From assembly GCA_027596075.1 (NCBI GenBank), contig JADGJC010000338.1, forward strand, positions 1-38,261: a stretch of DNA of 38,261 nt, written 5' to 3'. The notes under the pieces were generated by a model that saw only the letters and a list, made by a program, of their open reading frames with translations, was not told the origin of the DNA and made no database searches. Position 1 is the stretch's first letter; the number at the start of each line of letters is the position of its first letter. Position numbers and translations under genes: made by a program. Positions 11,255-20,851 of this stretch are shown here, piece by piece. Source of the stretch: Rhizophlyctis rosea (Eukaryota; Chytridiomycota; Chytridiomycetes; Rhizophlyctidales; Rhizophlyctidaceae).

Positions 11255-11863
11255 TCAAGAAAGCCACCTTTTGATCTTTCCCAACAATCTATGCAACAAT
11301 CCACCATGACTTGCCCCATTATCTCCACCATGACCAGCACCATGCCCACCCCCCACACCACCACCCAACTCCAAAACTATCACCCCCCCATTCCTCGGAT
11401 CAACCTCCCACCTAATCCCCTCCTTCCTCGCCAACTCCTCAACCGCCGGCCTAATCTTCGCAACACCCCCAGCACTATGGTTCCCCATTCCCGTAATAAC
11501 CCTCGTCCGTCCAACACCCGCACTTCGGCATTTCTTAATGTGCGCTTCGACGTAGCGTAACGCCTCCTCGACGTAAAGTCCGTGTAAATCGATTTCATCA
11601 AGTCCCCGTCCTTTATTGTGGTGTTGGAAGATTTCTTCAGCCGCTTGGGCGTTGAGGGATTTCATTTCTGCGTCGAGGCGTTTGCCTTTTTCGGAGAGGG
11701 TTTTGGCTTCTGCTTTACGGTTAGAGCGGTAGGCCGCTTGGGATTGGGAGTATGCTTCGTTGCGTTTCTGGGCTGCTGTGTGGGCTTTTGCGCGAAGGGC
11801 GGAGCCAGGTTCGCCGGGGGTTGGGGGGTGGGAGGGGGAGGGTGTTGAGGAGGAGTTTCCCAT
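11255..11863 (-). CDS. DUF1771-Smr domain protein, putative N-myristoylated
   Basis: This is a single-exon frame of 202 residues. The start is placed at 11863, not at the upstream end of the frame (11992), because that ATG begins MGNSSST, which fits the N-myristoylation consensus (Gly2, Ser6); the upstream extension is low complexity. Residues about 20-85 form a basic helical DUF1771 region (KAHTAAQKRNEAY, ending AAEEIFQHHN). Residues about 90-170 are the Smr domain with the hallmark DEIDLHG and the glycine motif ITGMGNHS. The C terminus is Gly/His-rich, followed by a basic amphipathic end (KIKRWLS). Smr domains bind or cut nucleic acids, and eukaryotic DUF1771-Smr proteins are linked to RNA quality control. 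Membrane attachment through myristate would be unusual for this family and is an inference. Confidence 0.9.
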   Translation of the reverse strand: MGNSSSTPSPSHPPTPGEPGSALRAKAHTAAQKRNEAYSQSQAAYRSNRKAEAKTLSEKGKRLDAEMKSLNAQAAEEIFQHHNKGRGLDEIDLHGLYVEEALRYVEAHIKKCRSAGVGRTRVITGMGNHSAGGVAKIRPAVEELARKEGIRWEVDPRNGGVIVLELGGGVGGGHGAGHGGDNGASHGGLLHRLLGKIKRWLS

Positions 11864-12759
11864 GGTGGTTGGTGAGATTTGGGAAGTGAAGAATGTGGAA
11901 GTCGGGAGGGTGGGTTGGTTGTTGTAGGGAACGGTTGCGTGCAGTGGGTGCGTGCAGTGGATGCTGTGCAGTAGATGGTGAAGTTTGGACACGCTACACT
12001 CTTTTAGTGTTTGTGACTGAGGTTTGTGTTTCGAATTGAGTGGGTAGGTAGAGAGAAAGGATGCTGTGTGTTGGCAGTGCGTCTGTTTTATACTTAGTGC
12101 CTCCGAAGAGGACTCAGAGGAGTAACTCGCTAAACTCTGGAGACTGGAGCTGCAGGCTGAGAAGGCTGCTGCGGAGGTGAGGTCATTCGGTCACACAGGC
12201 TGTTGCATCTGATTCTTGCCGGATGGATCAAGCACATCATTCCTTTTACGGCATATCAATTTCATCCAAACCTTCATATGCAAGAGCGGGTTGGTTGGGG
12301 ATGTTGGTAGCTGTGTTTCAGCTCGTCCGACGGCACGCGTTCGATTCCCAGCACTGACTGGTCCATTCAACTTAGCCTGTTTTTTTACTGAATTGCACGG
12401 GATGATAAACCACTCAACCCAACCTGATTCTTTTGCTGGAACTTTTGGCTGGAAGTTTTATGCATGTTTATGATTTAAATTCGTCCCCTACTATTCTCTC
12501 TTGTGATCTTATGATCGATCAGACCATCATGTAGATTGACGCTTTCCACAAAAATAAGGTACCAACCAATGAGTTAATACAATAAGAAATAGCAAAAGCG
12601 AATAGGTGACATTCAAACAGAGCAAATTTCGCATAAACAAAGCAACGCAAGAAACGCACGCAGAACATGGAACTCTACAACCCCAAGCCTCTGCAAAACT
12701 CAGGACTTCTCCAAGCTACATATCACCCACGAAAACACCATGGACACCCCAAACACCAC
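11864..12759. other. Intergenic region: Smr promoter side and 3' side of the PB1-UBA gene
   Basis: About 900 bases lie between the start of the Smr gene and the stop of the PB1-UBA gene, both on the minus strand. The 85-codon plus-strand frame at 12216-12473 has no recognisable features. A B-box-like GTTCGATTCC near 12350 lacks matching tRNA stems. Confidence 0.45.
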
Positions 12760-15648
12760 CTACGCACTCCCCCCACTCAAATCCTCCACACACTTCCACA
12801 CATCCCCCTCATGCTCCTCCAACAAGAACCGATTGACCTCCACCTCCTTGAACCCCATATCATACAAGAACTTCAACCCCTCCGCATACTGCTCCTCCTG
12901 CTGCTGCTGAGTAGCCGTGACGCCCTCCTCCCGCACGTGAGGACGAGCAGTCACACCCTCATCAGAAGAAGCCGTGATACCCTCCTCCCACGCGTGGGTC
13001 GGACGATGATGACGGTGAAGAGAAGGCGTGGGGTGCGAGCGGCGCCATCCGCGGTGGGAGTGGTGACGGTGCGGGCCGTGGCGGTGAGGGTGGCCTGGGA
13101 ACCATGCTCCGGGCATGTGCGTGGGAGGTGGTAGAGGGGGCGGTGGGGCGGCGGGACCGTGGTGGTGCGGCGGGCCGTGGGGAGGAGGTGGGTGGCAGGC
13201 GCACGGCGGTGGTGGGGGTGGTGGCGCGCCGACGTGGGGCGGCGGAGGAGGGGGCATGCAACCTGGCGGGGGCGGGGGAGGCATGCAACCGCGGGGAGGC
13301 GGAGGCATGTGGGGAGGTGGGACCGCCGGATGGTGTGGGAAGGCACCAGGCATCGGTGGAGGTGGAGGCGGAGGAGGGACGGAGCTGCTCGATGGTTGAT
13401 GAGCAGCACCCCACCACGGGAACGCGAACGGCAAAGGCACCGAAGTCGCTTCCGCCGGACCAGCAGCGTCATCCCCGGTTCGCCCCGCGGACTGCTGACG
13501 CTGGTCCCTGGCCGCATGCCTCTCAGCATGCCTCTCACACCTCCTCGCCCTCCTCTGCGCATGCCAAGCCTGACGAGCCGCATCCCTAGCAGCGCGAGCG
13601 TCCTGGTACGCATTGCGGGAGGCTTCTGCGGCATCGGTGGCAGTCTGGAAGGCCGTTGCACTGGCTGATTGGGCGGTGCGCAGGATTTGGTCGACGTCGA
13701 CGTTTTGGAGCGTGGCTTGAAGCTGTGCAAAGGCGAAGTTGACGTTCGTAGTGACGGTGTTTTGGACCTGATGAACATACACAGTTAATTTGCGTGATGG
13801 GCAGACGTTGAGATCATGCGAATGACATACAGTCTCCATCATAGTTTTGACTTGTTCGACCAGTTCTGGGTGCTCCGCCACGACACCCATCAAAACCTGC
13901 TTGAGCCGCTCAAAGTCCTGAGCCAAGTTGTCAAAGGGACGTTCTTCGTTACTGGAACGCTCTTCCGTCCGAGGTGGCTCTTCGCCGTTTTGCTCGCTGG
14001 GAGGGGTAGAAGCAGAAGTAGAAGCGAAAGATTCCTGGTGCTGACGCTCTTCCGCGGCCGGAGCGTTTGTCGATTCCGTCAGAAGTGCGTGAGGAGTCGG
14101 GTCATCCCATGGATCTGGGGTGGCAGGCGTCCTGGAGTCCCGTTTTGAAGGCGGGGGCTCCGTGAACGTGAAAGCAGTTGGACCAGCCCTGAACGCCGTA
14201 AACTCCGGTGTGGCGTATGCGCTGAAGTCGATGTTGGAGTCCACAGGCACGGCTTGCATGTGGGTTTTGAGCCAATCATCAAGCTGTTGGTAGGTTGCAG
14301 ATTCGCTCATGGTGGAGTTGACCGTGGGATCTTCGTCCTCGTCGAGGATCTCCCGACTCTTGCCCTTCTCACGCGGCACGGTGTTGATTGTGCTTGTCGG
14401 CCCCGATTCGGAAACTTCTGTTGGCTTCGATTCGGGAACTTCAGGGTATGGGGAGTGCGATGCCGACGACTGGTCAGCAAATGGATCGATGAGCGGGTTT
14501 GGATTGGACGGGGTGAGGTTCCACACTTCGGACACCGCCGGGTATCGCACTTCGAACATGTCGTTGGTGCTTTCGGATGGAGGGTTGTAGGTGTCATTGT
14601 GAGCTGCGTCTCCGACCACGACATCTGGGATCACGTTCTCCTTCCCATCCTCAAGCACTTCCGTCCCCAATCCCGACGCCTCCTCCCTCTCCGCCAACAC
14701 CCTTTCCTTCTCCAGAGCAGTGCCGAAAGCCGGTTCAGCTTGCCCCATCTCCTCCGCCAGCTCTTCCCATTCGTCACCACTGGACTCGACCGGGCTGGCA
14801 GTCCCTTCCGGGCTGACTATCTCAACCGGAACCCTGATGCTGGGCAGTTCAGATGCCTTCTCAAACAACGCATGGTCCTCCTGCTGGCTGTTGTCCACGA
14901 CGTGATGTTGCGGTGCATCCGAGAGAGTAGTTTTTACGCCAGGTCTAGCGCCGCCCGTCCGTTGTATATTGTACTCACTCACGAGCATGTCATACTGCAT
15001 TGACCCTCCATGTGCTGCGCGCTTGGCGCTCACGGTGTGAAGTCTGCAGGTGATTGGTCGTGTGCATTGCAGGTTGTTGTCCAAGAGTACGCCGCAAGTG
15101 TATTGCTGTGGGAGATCCTCTTCAACGGCAGATGAGGCGATTTTGAGGTCCCGGATGGAAGGGAGCAAGACAGAAGCGGCGACAGAAGCAACGGACGTGG
15201 GAGCCGGCGACTCGTGCGAAGGAGACGGGGTGTCGACTTTGTTGACGCGGAGACGAATGGATGAGGTCCTCCCGTTTTGCACTTCAGCAACAAGGTCTGC
15301 CAGCTCTGCATCGGAGTCCAGCACGATTTCGTCACCATCTTCGTCGGTGTAAGAGACGCGGATGGGAGGTGGGGTGGAGTGCAATGTACAAATCTACGTG
15401 AAAAATAATGATAAGTTATGTATGGAAATAAAATTGTCATCAATCATACTGGACCGAACCCCAGCGCCTGCAATCATTGAACCGTCTCTATCCCTGGTGC
15501 TTATTTTCGACCGTCAGACCACCAAACATACCTTCTTCTCAAACTTATGCCATTTCAAGTCAGCCGGATCTTCCAACACAAAGCGACGCAACAGAGAGGG
15601 TCCGTAAGCGACTTTGAAGACAACCGGCGTGAAGTTTGACGGCGCCAT
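12760..15648 (-). CDS. PB1 - SCA7-type zinc - LIR - UBA protein, NBR1/p62-like candidate selective autophagy receptor
   Basis: There are three exons, 15648-15532, 15393-13831 and 13767-12760, giving 895 residues. The N-terminal PB1 domain (about 8-85) spans the first intron. It has the basic FKVAYG...RRF face and the acidic OPCA loop YTDEDGDEIVLDSDAEL, so it could both receive and offer contacts, as in p62. Residues about 137-175 form a Cys/His module C-x9-C-x5-C-x2-H (C139, C149, C155, H158) followed by AKRAAHGG and YDMLVSEYN, which matches the SCA7 domain of ataxin-7/Sgf73. A canonical LIR-like core WEEL (W248) is preceded by GDE. The middle is disordered, then a helical Ala/Arg-rich stretch, then a long Pro/His/Gly-rich tract, three short repeats (EEGITA, DEGVTA, EEGVTA) and a C-terminal UBA with the MGF loop (YDMGFKEVEVNRFL). 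The 63-nt second intron is in frame and stop-free. No FW or ZZ domain was seen. Confidence 0.85.
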
Positions 15649-16563
15649 GATGTGAGAGACGAAGAAGCTCTTTCCAAGCAGCCGCGGGAGTAATTTGGTA
15701 TGAGTATTTGGTGAGTTCTCTATTTGACACCGGTTTAGTATCCACTCACTTTCAAGAAAAGCGTGGGAAAAGTGGTATGAGAAAGAAGGGACAGACGGGG
15801 TGAAGGAAGGGGGGGTGATACCCTATTTATATGAACGCGATCGTGCCTCGAGCCAGGTCAGATGAGAGCGGCACAGTTCCATCGGAGAGGCAATCAGCAG
15901 GCAATCAGACCTTGGCGGGTGGCTGCGCAATCGTGTTGTGGCTCAGTCAAGAATGAGTGCCTCCCTAGTCGCAGGAATTATTTAATATACGGCACGCGTT
16001 TCTTGGCACGGGCAGGAGGAAGCGGAGTAAGCGGAGTCAGAGGACGAATGATCCTGTACATATCTTACATATCCGCAATTCCGCATTGCCTGCCGCGCTC
16101 TCAGCACAAAAAAAAAGTATCCGTACTGGAAAGCACAGAAGAACAGCCGGTGACTTTGTAGCGATATATATTAAAGGTACTCAATGTTGTCCGCATCTGT
16201 AAATTCCAATAAGTACTGATAGCAACGAATCCCATTTTCGAACCCAAAAATACACATTCTTGCCGCTTCTCATGCCAGTCATGCCGTCCGGAAGTTGCGC
16301 AGCCTTGCGCCTCAATCACGATGCGAAAACGTATCAAAGTATATCGATTCCGCTGCATACAATGTTGGCGAATCATGAAATACGAGGGCGCCACATGCTA
16401 ATCAAAGCCAGAATATGAGCATGCAAGTTTTAAAGCGATGTTGAGACCGTGTGACTGCATGGGGCCACTGGGGCCCATTTAAAAGGCTTCAGTGCAGCTG
16501 AAGATGAAAAGGAACTCAGACAATTGAAGGGTACCGCAGATATTGAGTAACACACTCGGTACC
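15649..16563. other. Intergenic region with the PB1-UBA gene promoter
   Basis: About 915 bases upstream of the PB1-UBA start. It contains the minus-strand TATA box listed at 15824-15831. Near its right end is an inverted repeat (16529-16536 and 16557-16564). Frames here are short and unrecognised. Confidence 0.45.
15824..15831 (-). promoter_or_regulatory. TATA box of the PB1-UBA gene
   Basis: On the minus strand the sequence reads TATAAATA, about 175 bases upstream of the ATG at 15648 and with no other start between them in a better context. The spacing suits a fungal core promoter with a 5' untranslated region of about 150 nt. Confidence 0.5.
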
Positions 16564-16564
16564 C
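16529..16564. repeat. Short inverted repeat at the 3' end of a minus-strand gene
   Basis: Perfect 8-base arms GGGTACCG and CGGTACCC are separated by 20 bases. The right arm touches the stop codon of the neighbouring minus-strand frame. In RNA it would form a short hairpin just after that stop. Confidence 0.4.
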
Positions 16565-17049
16565 TAGCTTTTGCGTGTGGGAACTATCATTCCTCTTGGT
16601 TGCTGAATAGGGATTTCTGATACCCCCTTGTCCCCTAACATCATAAACAACGTCCTCTCCGTCACCAATGTAATCCTCAAAGTTATCAAAGTAGACCCCA
16701 GTCGACTGCTGATGCTGAGGAACAGGCGCATACGTCTGCCTTGATGGCCTCCTTGCATGTCCCCATCCCTCTGCGTTGGGCTTTGTGGAGGTCCAGAGGG
16801 CCGTTCATGACGCAGTGAGGGGTCGATGGGTCCACCAGGAGGGAACTGAGGAGGAGGTGGTAGAGGCATTTGTGGAGGAGGCGCGCTGGGCAACGAGGGA
16901 TCCCCACCATATCTACTATTAGCCGAACGACTTGCGCTCCTCTCCCCACCATATACAGCGGCCATCTGCTGGCCATTCAAAGAATAGCCGTTCCCATCCA
17001 CACCATAGTCATAGTTGGCACCGCCGTACGGCGTAGGCATTGGCGGCAT
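16564..17049 (-). CDS. Pro/Gly/Tyr-rich low-complexity protein, possibly 5'-incomplete or frameshifted
   Basis: The frame encodes MPPMPTPYGGANYDYG, a Ser/Arg/Tyr stretch and a Pro-rich run (PPPQMPLPPPPQFPPGGP), then QSPTQRDGDMQGGHQGR. From about 16745 the composition in this frame becomes less protein-like. The -1 frame then reads QTYAPVPQHQQSTGVYFDN and EDYIGDGEDVVYDVRGQGG, which suits the upstream style better. One missing base in the assembly, or a real frameshift, would explain this. The start is also unclear: a CTAAC branch-point-like motif and a pyrimidine run ending TTGAG lie just upstream (17057-17075), as at an intron acceptor, so an earlier exon may exist. The composition suggests a disordered cytoplasmic tail or RNA-granule type protein; no domain was recognised. 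Confidence 0.5.
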   Translation of the reverse strand: MPPMPTPYGGANYDYGVDGNGYSLNGQQMAAVYGGERSASRSANSRYGGDPSLPSAPPPQMPLPPPPQFPPGGPIDPSLRHERPSGPPQSPTQRDGDMQGGHQGRRMRLFLSISSRLGSTLITLRITLVTERTLFMMLGDKGVSEIPIQQPRGMIVPTRKS

Positions 17050-17302
17050 CGGACTCCTCAAGAGAACAAGTGTTAGAAGTTTCGGATATGGATGATTTCC
17101 CTCGAATGGAATGTGTGAAAAGCCCGTGGCACTGCTGATTCGATCAGTGATTCATGGAATTTGTCATCTAAGCCACACAATTTGACCCTGGCCTGGATCA
17201 CCAGTTTCATCACACGTCATCTTTTATTGTCGTTTTCCCACCGTTTTCCCCTCATCCAGCACGCAATTTGGAATCACCACCGTACACAACAAGACAACCA
17301 TC

Positions 17303-18175
17303 ATGCCAAAAGTCAAGAAGGAGTTCAAGTCCGGAGGGAAGGTTGGGTTTTACCCTTACAGTCCAAGCTCTTCCAGTGCAAACGCCGACGAGAAACCCAA
17401 AAAGCAATTCGAGCGCCACTCAAAGCAAAAAGGCAACCCGCACGTCCCCGTGGACGACCCTGCTCTCAGAGCTCAAGCTCAAGTCTGGTCCAAAGCCTAC
17501 CACAACTATCTCAACCAACTCTCCCAACACCGTTCAACCACACCAAACACCAAACCCGCTCCACCAGCCCCAAAACAACCCCAATTCCGCCATCTCTTCC
17601 CCAGAATGCTTGCCAAACGCGCAATTACCAAAGTCATCAAACCCCGCGTCCCAAAATTCAAGGACCGTGAAGCCCCGCTCCCACTCGCAGTCCAAACAAC
17701 CGCCAAAATGCTCTCCAACGTCGGACTCCAAATCCGCTGTCTGGGCCTCTCAAAACCCGACGAAAGCATCCTCGCAACGCTCTTCTGCCGCGACTGCTGT
17801 CGCGACCCGCGCAAACGTTCAATGTGGCTGGCTATGATCTCGACGGACATGGACAACTGGATCAACAAGAGGTCGGTTTCGTACGACGAGAAGATCATGG
17901 ACCGTATCTTTGCTGAGGAAGCCGTTGCGCCTGTGGATGATGATCCTTCCTGGAGTTATGGAGGGTCCAAGAATGTGGGGTCTGGGCTGGTGAAGGGCAT
18001 TGATCCGATGATGAAGAAGGAGGGTGGTGGAGGGGATGATGACGATGATGATGAGGAGTTCTTGGGCTTCACTGCAACTGAGCGCAGGAAGAACAAGAAA
18101 CAGAAACAAGAGCAGAAGGAACAACAAGGGGGTTCGTATGTGAAGAAGGAAAAGGTCAAGCAGGAAAGGATGTAG
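17303..18175 (+). CDS. Lys-rich hypothetical nuclear protein, 290 aa
   Basis: A single open frame starts at an ATG in good context (ATCATGCC). The N terminus is basic (MPKVKKEFKSGGK). The centre (about 95-210) looks folded, with FPRMLAKRAITKVIKPRVPKF, CLGLSKPDESILATLFCRDCC and WLAMISTDMDNWI; the CRDCC cluster might bind metal. The C terminus has an acidic run (GGDDDDDDEEFLGF), a likely nuclear localisation signal (RRKNKKQKQ) and VKKEKVKQERM. Four matches to the SUMO acceptor consensus (hydrophobic-K-x-E) are seen: VKKE near the start, MKKE, VKKE and VKQE. No family was recognised. It faces the minus-strand gene at 16564-17049 across about 250 bases, so the two may share a bidirectional promoter. 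Confidence 0.8.
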   Translation: MPKVKKEFKSGGKVGFYPYSPSSSSANADEKPKKQFERHSKQKGNPHVPVDDPALRAQAQVWSKAYHNYLNQLSQHRSTTPNTKPAPPAPKQPQFRHLFPRMLAKRAITKVIKPRVPKFKDREAPLPLAVQTTAKMLSNVGLQIRCLGLSKPDESILATLFCRDCCRDPRKRSMWLAMISTDMDNWINKRSVSYDEKIMDRIFAEEAVAPVDDDPSWSYGGSKNVGSGLVKGIDPMMKKEGGGGDDDDDDEEFLGFTATERRKNKKQKQEQKEQQGGSYVKKEKVKQERM

Positions 18176-19471
18176 CACCATCTCAACTGTTGTGGTATGC
18201 GTGAGAGTTAGCAAGTCCATCCTGAGAAAGGAGTGAAAAAGTATTCTGTACAAAACAGATGTGCATGTTAATAAGGTCAATTCTAGCAAAATTACGGATG
18301 TGCTTCTTATTGCTTCGAGCATGGTCACAAAGCTGCTGTTGCTTCATCAAACATCCCAAAAGGACAAGTTGGTTTTTTTCGGGATGCTTCCGATGCTCGC
18401 AAGCACTCCGTGTGTTTCGGGCATTTGCGTCATTGCCCTTTGTGATCCTCCCTATATGATTAATTGCCAATAAACGTATGGTTGCGCTTTCGCTAATGCA
18501 TTATCTCGTGTGGATACTGGCTGGCACATGAACTACATGGCCCAATCGTGCGCCCAAGTAAAATGTTGTCGGCATAGAAACACAGTCCCCCAACACCACT
18601 AGCCTCGCCTATGCTCAGATATATCTTCTGTCCCATCGACAGTTCCGCCTTCAAAGTTGACTCTTACATTGTTCCCGTTCACTATCCATCCGAAATCCGC
18701 CGTGACAGGCCGCAAACGAAGGCAGACCAATCCCACTCAGTTCAAAGTGAACTTGTTTGGCATCATTCTAGTCATTCCCATGGCAGCAATTCATCGTTAC
18801 AAGCCTTTTTTTGGCACATTTTGTCGTAACCGCTCGGCAGATTATTCATTGAAACCATGAAAAGGTCGTCGCACTTATAACCTATCAGCTTTCGCTCGAG
18901 TCCGCCTGGAAAACCTCAAATCAGACGTACGACATTCCCCATTGTCACCCATCTGTTTCCCTTCTGTTGGCACATTCCATTACATATACATACCTGCTAA
19001 CACCCTCACGCGCTGCTGGAAGCTTGACTGTGCTCGTCACAAAAGCATGCGTTACCGATCCACATCTTCTATGCGTCTCGGCACAGTCAACGGTTGGTAT
19101 ATTGCGACGAAGTTCCGAGTGCAGCATCAGGGATTCAGGGTCGAACTTTCCACAATTTGGCTCCGAGGTGAATTATGACTGTGCCATCAACGCGCAGTGA
19201 CACCGTCCCAGTCAGTTTACCCGCAGTGTTGTTTACATCACCAGGTTGCATCACGCGGCAGCACATGGAGTGGGGTAAGGGTGGCTGGCTTTATAATACG
19301 TCAGGGATCTTCATCTCTTTAGAAGATCATCCATACCGAACAACTATATAAAGGACCACTTCATTCATGATCTGACACCGTAGAAATCAATCAATTAGCC
19401 GCCATACACATCAGTATCAGAAACTACACCGCACAGACTTATACTCATCACAACACATCAATCCCCCAAGA
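18176..19471. other. Intergenic region with TATA promoter at its right end
   Basis: About 1.3 kb between two plus-strand genes. The left part is probably 3' untranslated region. A frame at 18709-18860 could encode a short membrane-like segment (NPTQFKVNLFGIILVIPM), but no in-phase first exon with consensus splice sites was found. The right 150 bases hold the TATA box of the next gene. Confidence 0.45.
19345..19352 (+). promoter_or_regulatory. TATA box
   Basis: TATATAAA sits about 120 bases before the ATG at 19472, in an AT-poor setting, and no other start codon in good context lies between. Strong TATA boxes in fungi often mark regulated or stress-responsive genes. Confidence 0.6.
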
Positions 19472-19849
19472 ATGGCTCCATCCCACGTTGATCCCGCCAT
19501 GGCCTCCGTCATGAACACAAGACGGAAGGATGAATCTCGCAACACCTTTGGAGTCGCGATCGTAAGTGCTCCGTGGTTGATCAACAAACCAATCCAGTAC
19601 AGAACCATCCACTCACCATTCCATCTTTCCGCTAAACAGAACAAACCCATCGGTGAATCCCTCTCCAAAACCGACCACTCCGCAACGGGTCCCACAAGTC
19701 CCGACACGATCATCGGACAAGATCACGCGGGTTCGGGGGTGACGTTGAGTGAGAAGTTGAAGAAGGTTGGACAGGATATTCAGGGAAAGATTAGGACTGG
19801 TGGACCTGCACCTACGAGTGGGGTTGACGCAAGACGGGGAAGTGCTTAG
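19472..19849 (+). CDS. Small hydrophilic protein, 99 aa, unknown function
   Basis: Two exons, 19472-19561 and 19640-19849, flank a 78-nt intron with GTAAGT donor and CTAAACAG acceptor. The intron has no stop in frame, so retention would give a 125-residue variant. The spliced protein begins MAPSHVDPAMASVMNTRRKDE and contains TFGVAINKPIGESLSK. It has a Gly/Ser/Thr-rich centre and an amphipathic stretch SEKLKKVGQDIQGKIR, ending DARRGSA. It has no signal peptide, no Cys and no membrane segment. The small size, hydrophilicity and strong TATA promoter resemble stress-induced hydrophilins, but no family was recognised. Confidence 0.75.
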   Translation: MAPSHVDPAMASVMNTRRKDESRNTFGVAIVSAPWLINKPIQYRTIHSPFHLSAKQNKPIGESLSKTDHSATGPTSPDTIIGQDHAGSGVTLSEKLKKVGQDIQGKIRTGGPAPTSGVDARRGSA

Positions 19850-20197
19850 ATAATTTGGATGGAGGATTCTGTAAATATAGGCGTAATAATGACCTGATCC
19901 ACGCGCCGCTCTGGAATGTGGGGAGTTCATAGGCGTTGCCACAATCGGCCTTTTGCCCGCCGTGCCTGTTGAGTCGTCAATACATCTCGGGCTTTCAGAG
20001 TGATATGTTGAGAGCATTTGAGGTGTTGATGTATGCATGGGAGAAAGCAGCAGCACACATCAGTTTGCCAAGAATTGACTTCATATCGCAGCTGCGAATG
20101 GTCACCTCAATCAAGTTTCACATCATGAAGCATCACTGGTGCAGTGGATGTGTGATACGATACGTGTAAGCTGACGCTTCACTACTGAGCTAATGCA
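19850..20197. other. Convergent intergenic region
   Basis: About 350 bases between the small hydrophilic protein gene and the convergent AlkB-family gene. No coding frame or RNA was recognised; it probably holds the two 3' untranslated regions. Confidence 0.5.
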
Positions 20198-20851
20198 CTA
20201 AGCCGACACCTCCTTCGACAAGACCATCGCACGTAACTCATCACTAAGATACTTAGGTGAAATAGCCCGAAACGTAATCGAAATCCGTTCCCCGCGTGGC
20301 ACCTCCCCATCATGTGTACGAAACGAAAACCCATGCGTAAACTTGTATCTAGCATCCCCCGTCATCACGTACATCGATCTTGGCGGAACATAGACTTTGA
20401 CAGGCGCACCATGTAAAGGATCAACCCTCCGAAATTCCATCTCACACCCCGACCCAAATGAAACCCCGACAACCCAAGTAGTCCAGAACACTTGCTGGTC
20501 GGTATGGGCTACGCAACCGTCGCCAGGTGCGTAGGTGTTGATCAGGGCGTGGTCTGGTTGTTCCATTAGGGCGTCTTTGTGAGCGATATGCGGGACGCAC
20601 ATTGACCAAAGATGTTGGAGCCAGTCGGGGAAGATGCCAAGGCAATCATGCATTGTAAGAGGACTGACGGAGTGAGAGCTGTTGGAGCGCTTTAGGAAGC
20701 GCCAGCCGAATTCTTGTGCTGGGTGGATTTGCTGGACGAAGTGGCCGGGGTTTTCTTTGATTAGGTTGATGAGCGTAGTTTCGTCGTTGGCGCTCATGAT
20801 GTTGAAAACGAGGAGCAGGCCAGGCACTTCAGGAACGGGGGTTGATGCCAT
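20198..20851 (-). CDS. AlkB-family 2-oxoglutarate/Fe(II) dioxygenase
   Basis: A single exon of 217 residues. The double-stranded beta-helix motifs are complete. LINTYAPGDG is followed by the iron ligands in HTD (H116, D118). The distal histidine H173 lies in FTHGF, and RISITFR supplies the 2-oxoglutarate-binding arginines R189 and R195 with AlkB spacing. PRSMYVMTGDARY is the strand before the distal histidine. AlkB homologues remove methyl groups from nucleic acids or act on protein side chains by oxidation. The compact size without extra domains and the HTD context suggest an ALKBH4/8-like catalytic core, but the subfamily and substrate cannot be fixed here. The start at 20851 gives MASTPVPEVPGLLL, a normal lead-in to the core. 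All catalytic residues are present, so activity is expected. Confidence 0.92.
   Translation of the reverse strand: MASTPVPEVPGLLLVFNIMSANDETTLINLIKENPGHFVQQIHPAQEFGWRFLKRSNSSHSVSPLTMHDCLGIFPDWLQHLWSMCVPHIAHKDALMEQPDHALINTYAPGDGCVAHTDQQVFWTTWVVGVSFGSGCEMEFRRVDPLHGAPVKVYVPPRSMYVMTGDARYKFTHGFSFRTHDGEVPRGERISITFRAISPKYLSDELRAMVLSKEVSA

Noticed and set aside
12330..12360. B-box-like GTTCGATTCC suggesting a tRNA
   Set aside because: T-stem arms do not pair, no acceptor stem partner lies about 70 bases upstream, and no anticodon arm forms.
13104..13668. Gly/Arg-rich plus-strand frames opposite the Pro/His tract
   Set aside because: They are antisense products of the Pro/His-coding DNA. The minus-strand frame contains PB1, SCA7 and UBA domains and is the real gene.
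18709..18860. Plus-strand frame with a short hydrophobic segment (NLFGIILVIPM)
   Set aside because: An acceptor-like CAG precedes it, but no ATG-containing exon with a consensus donor fits the required phase. The hydrophobic run is short.
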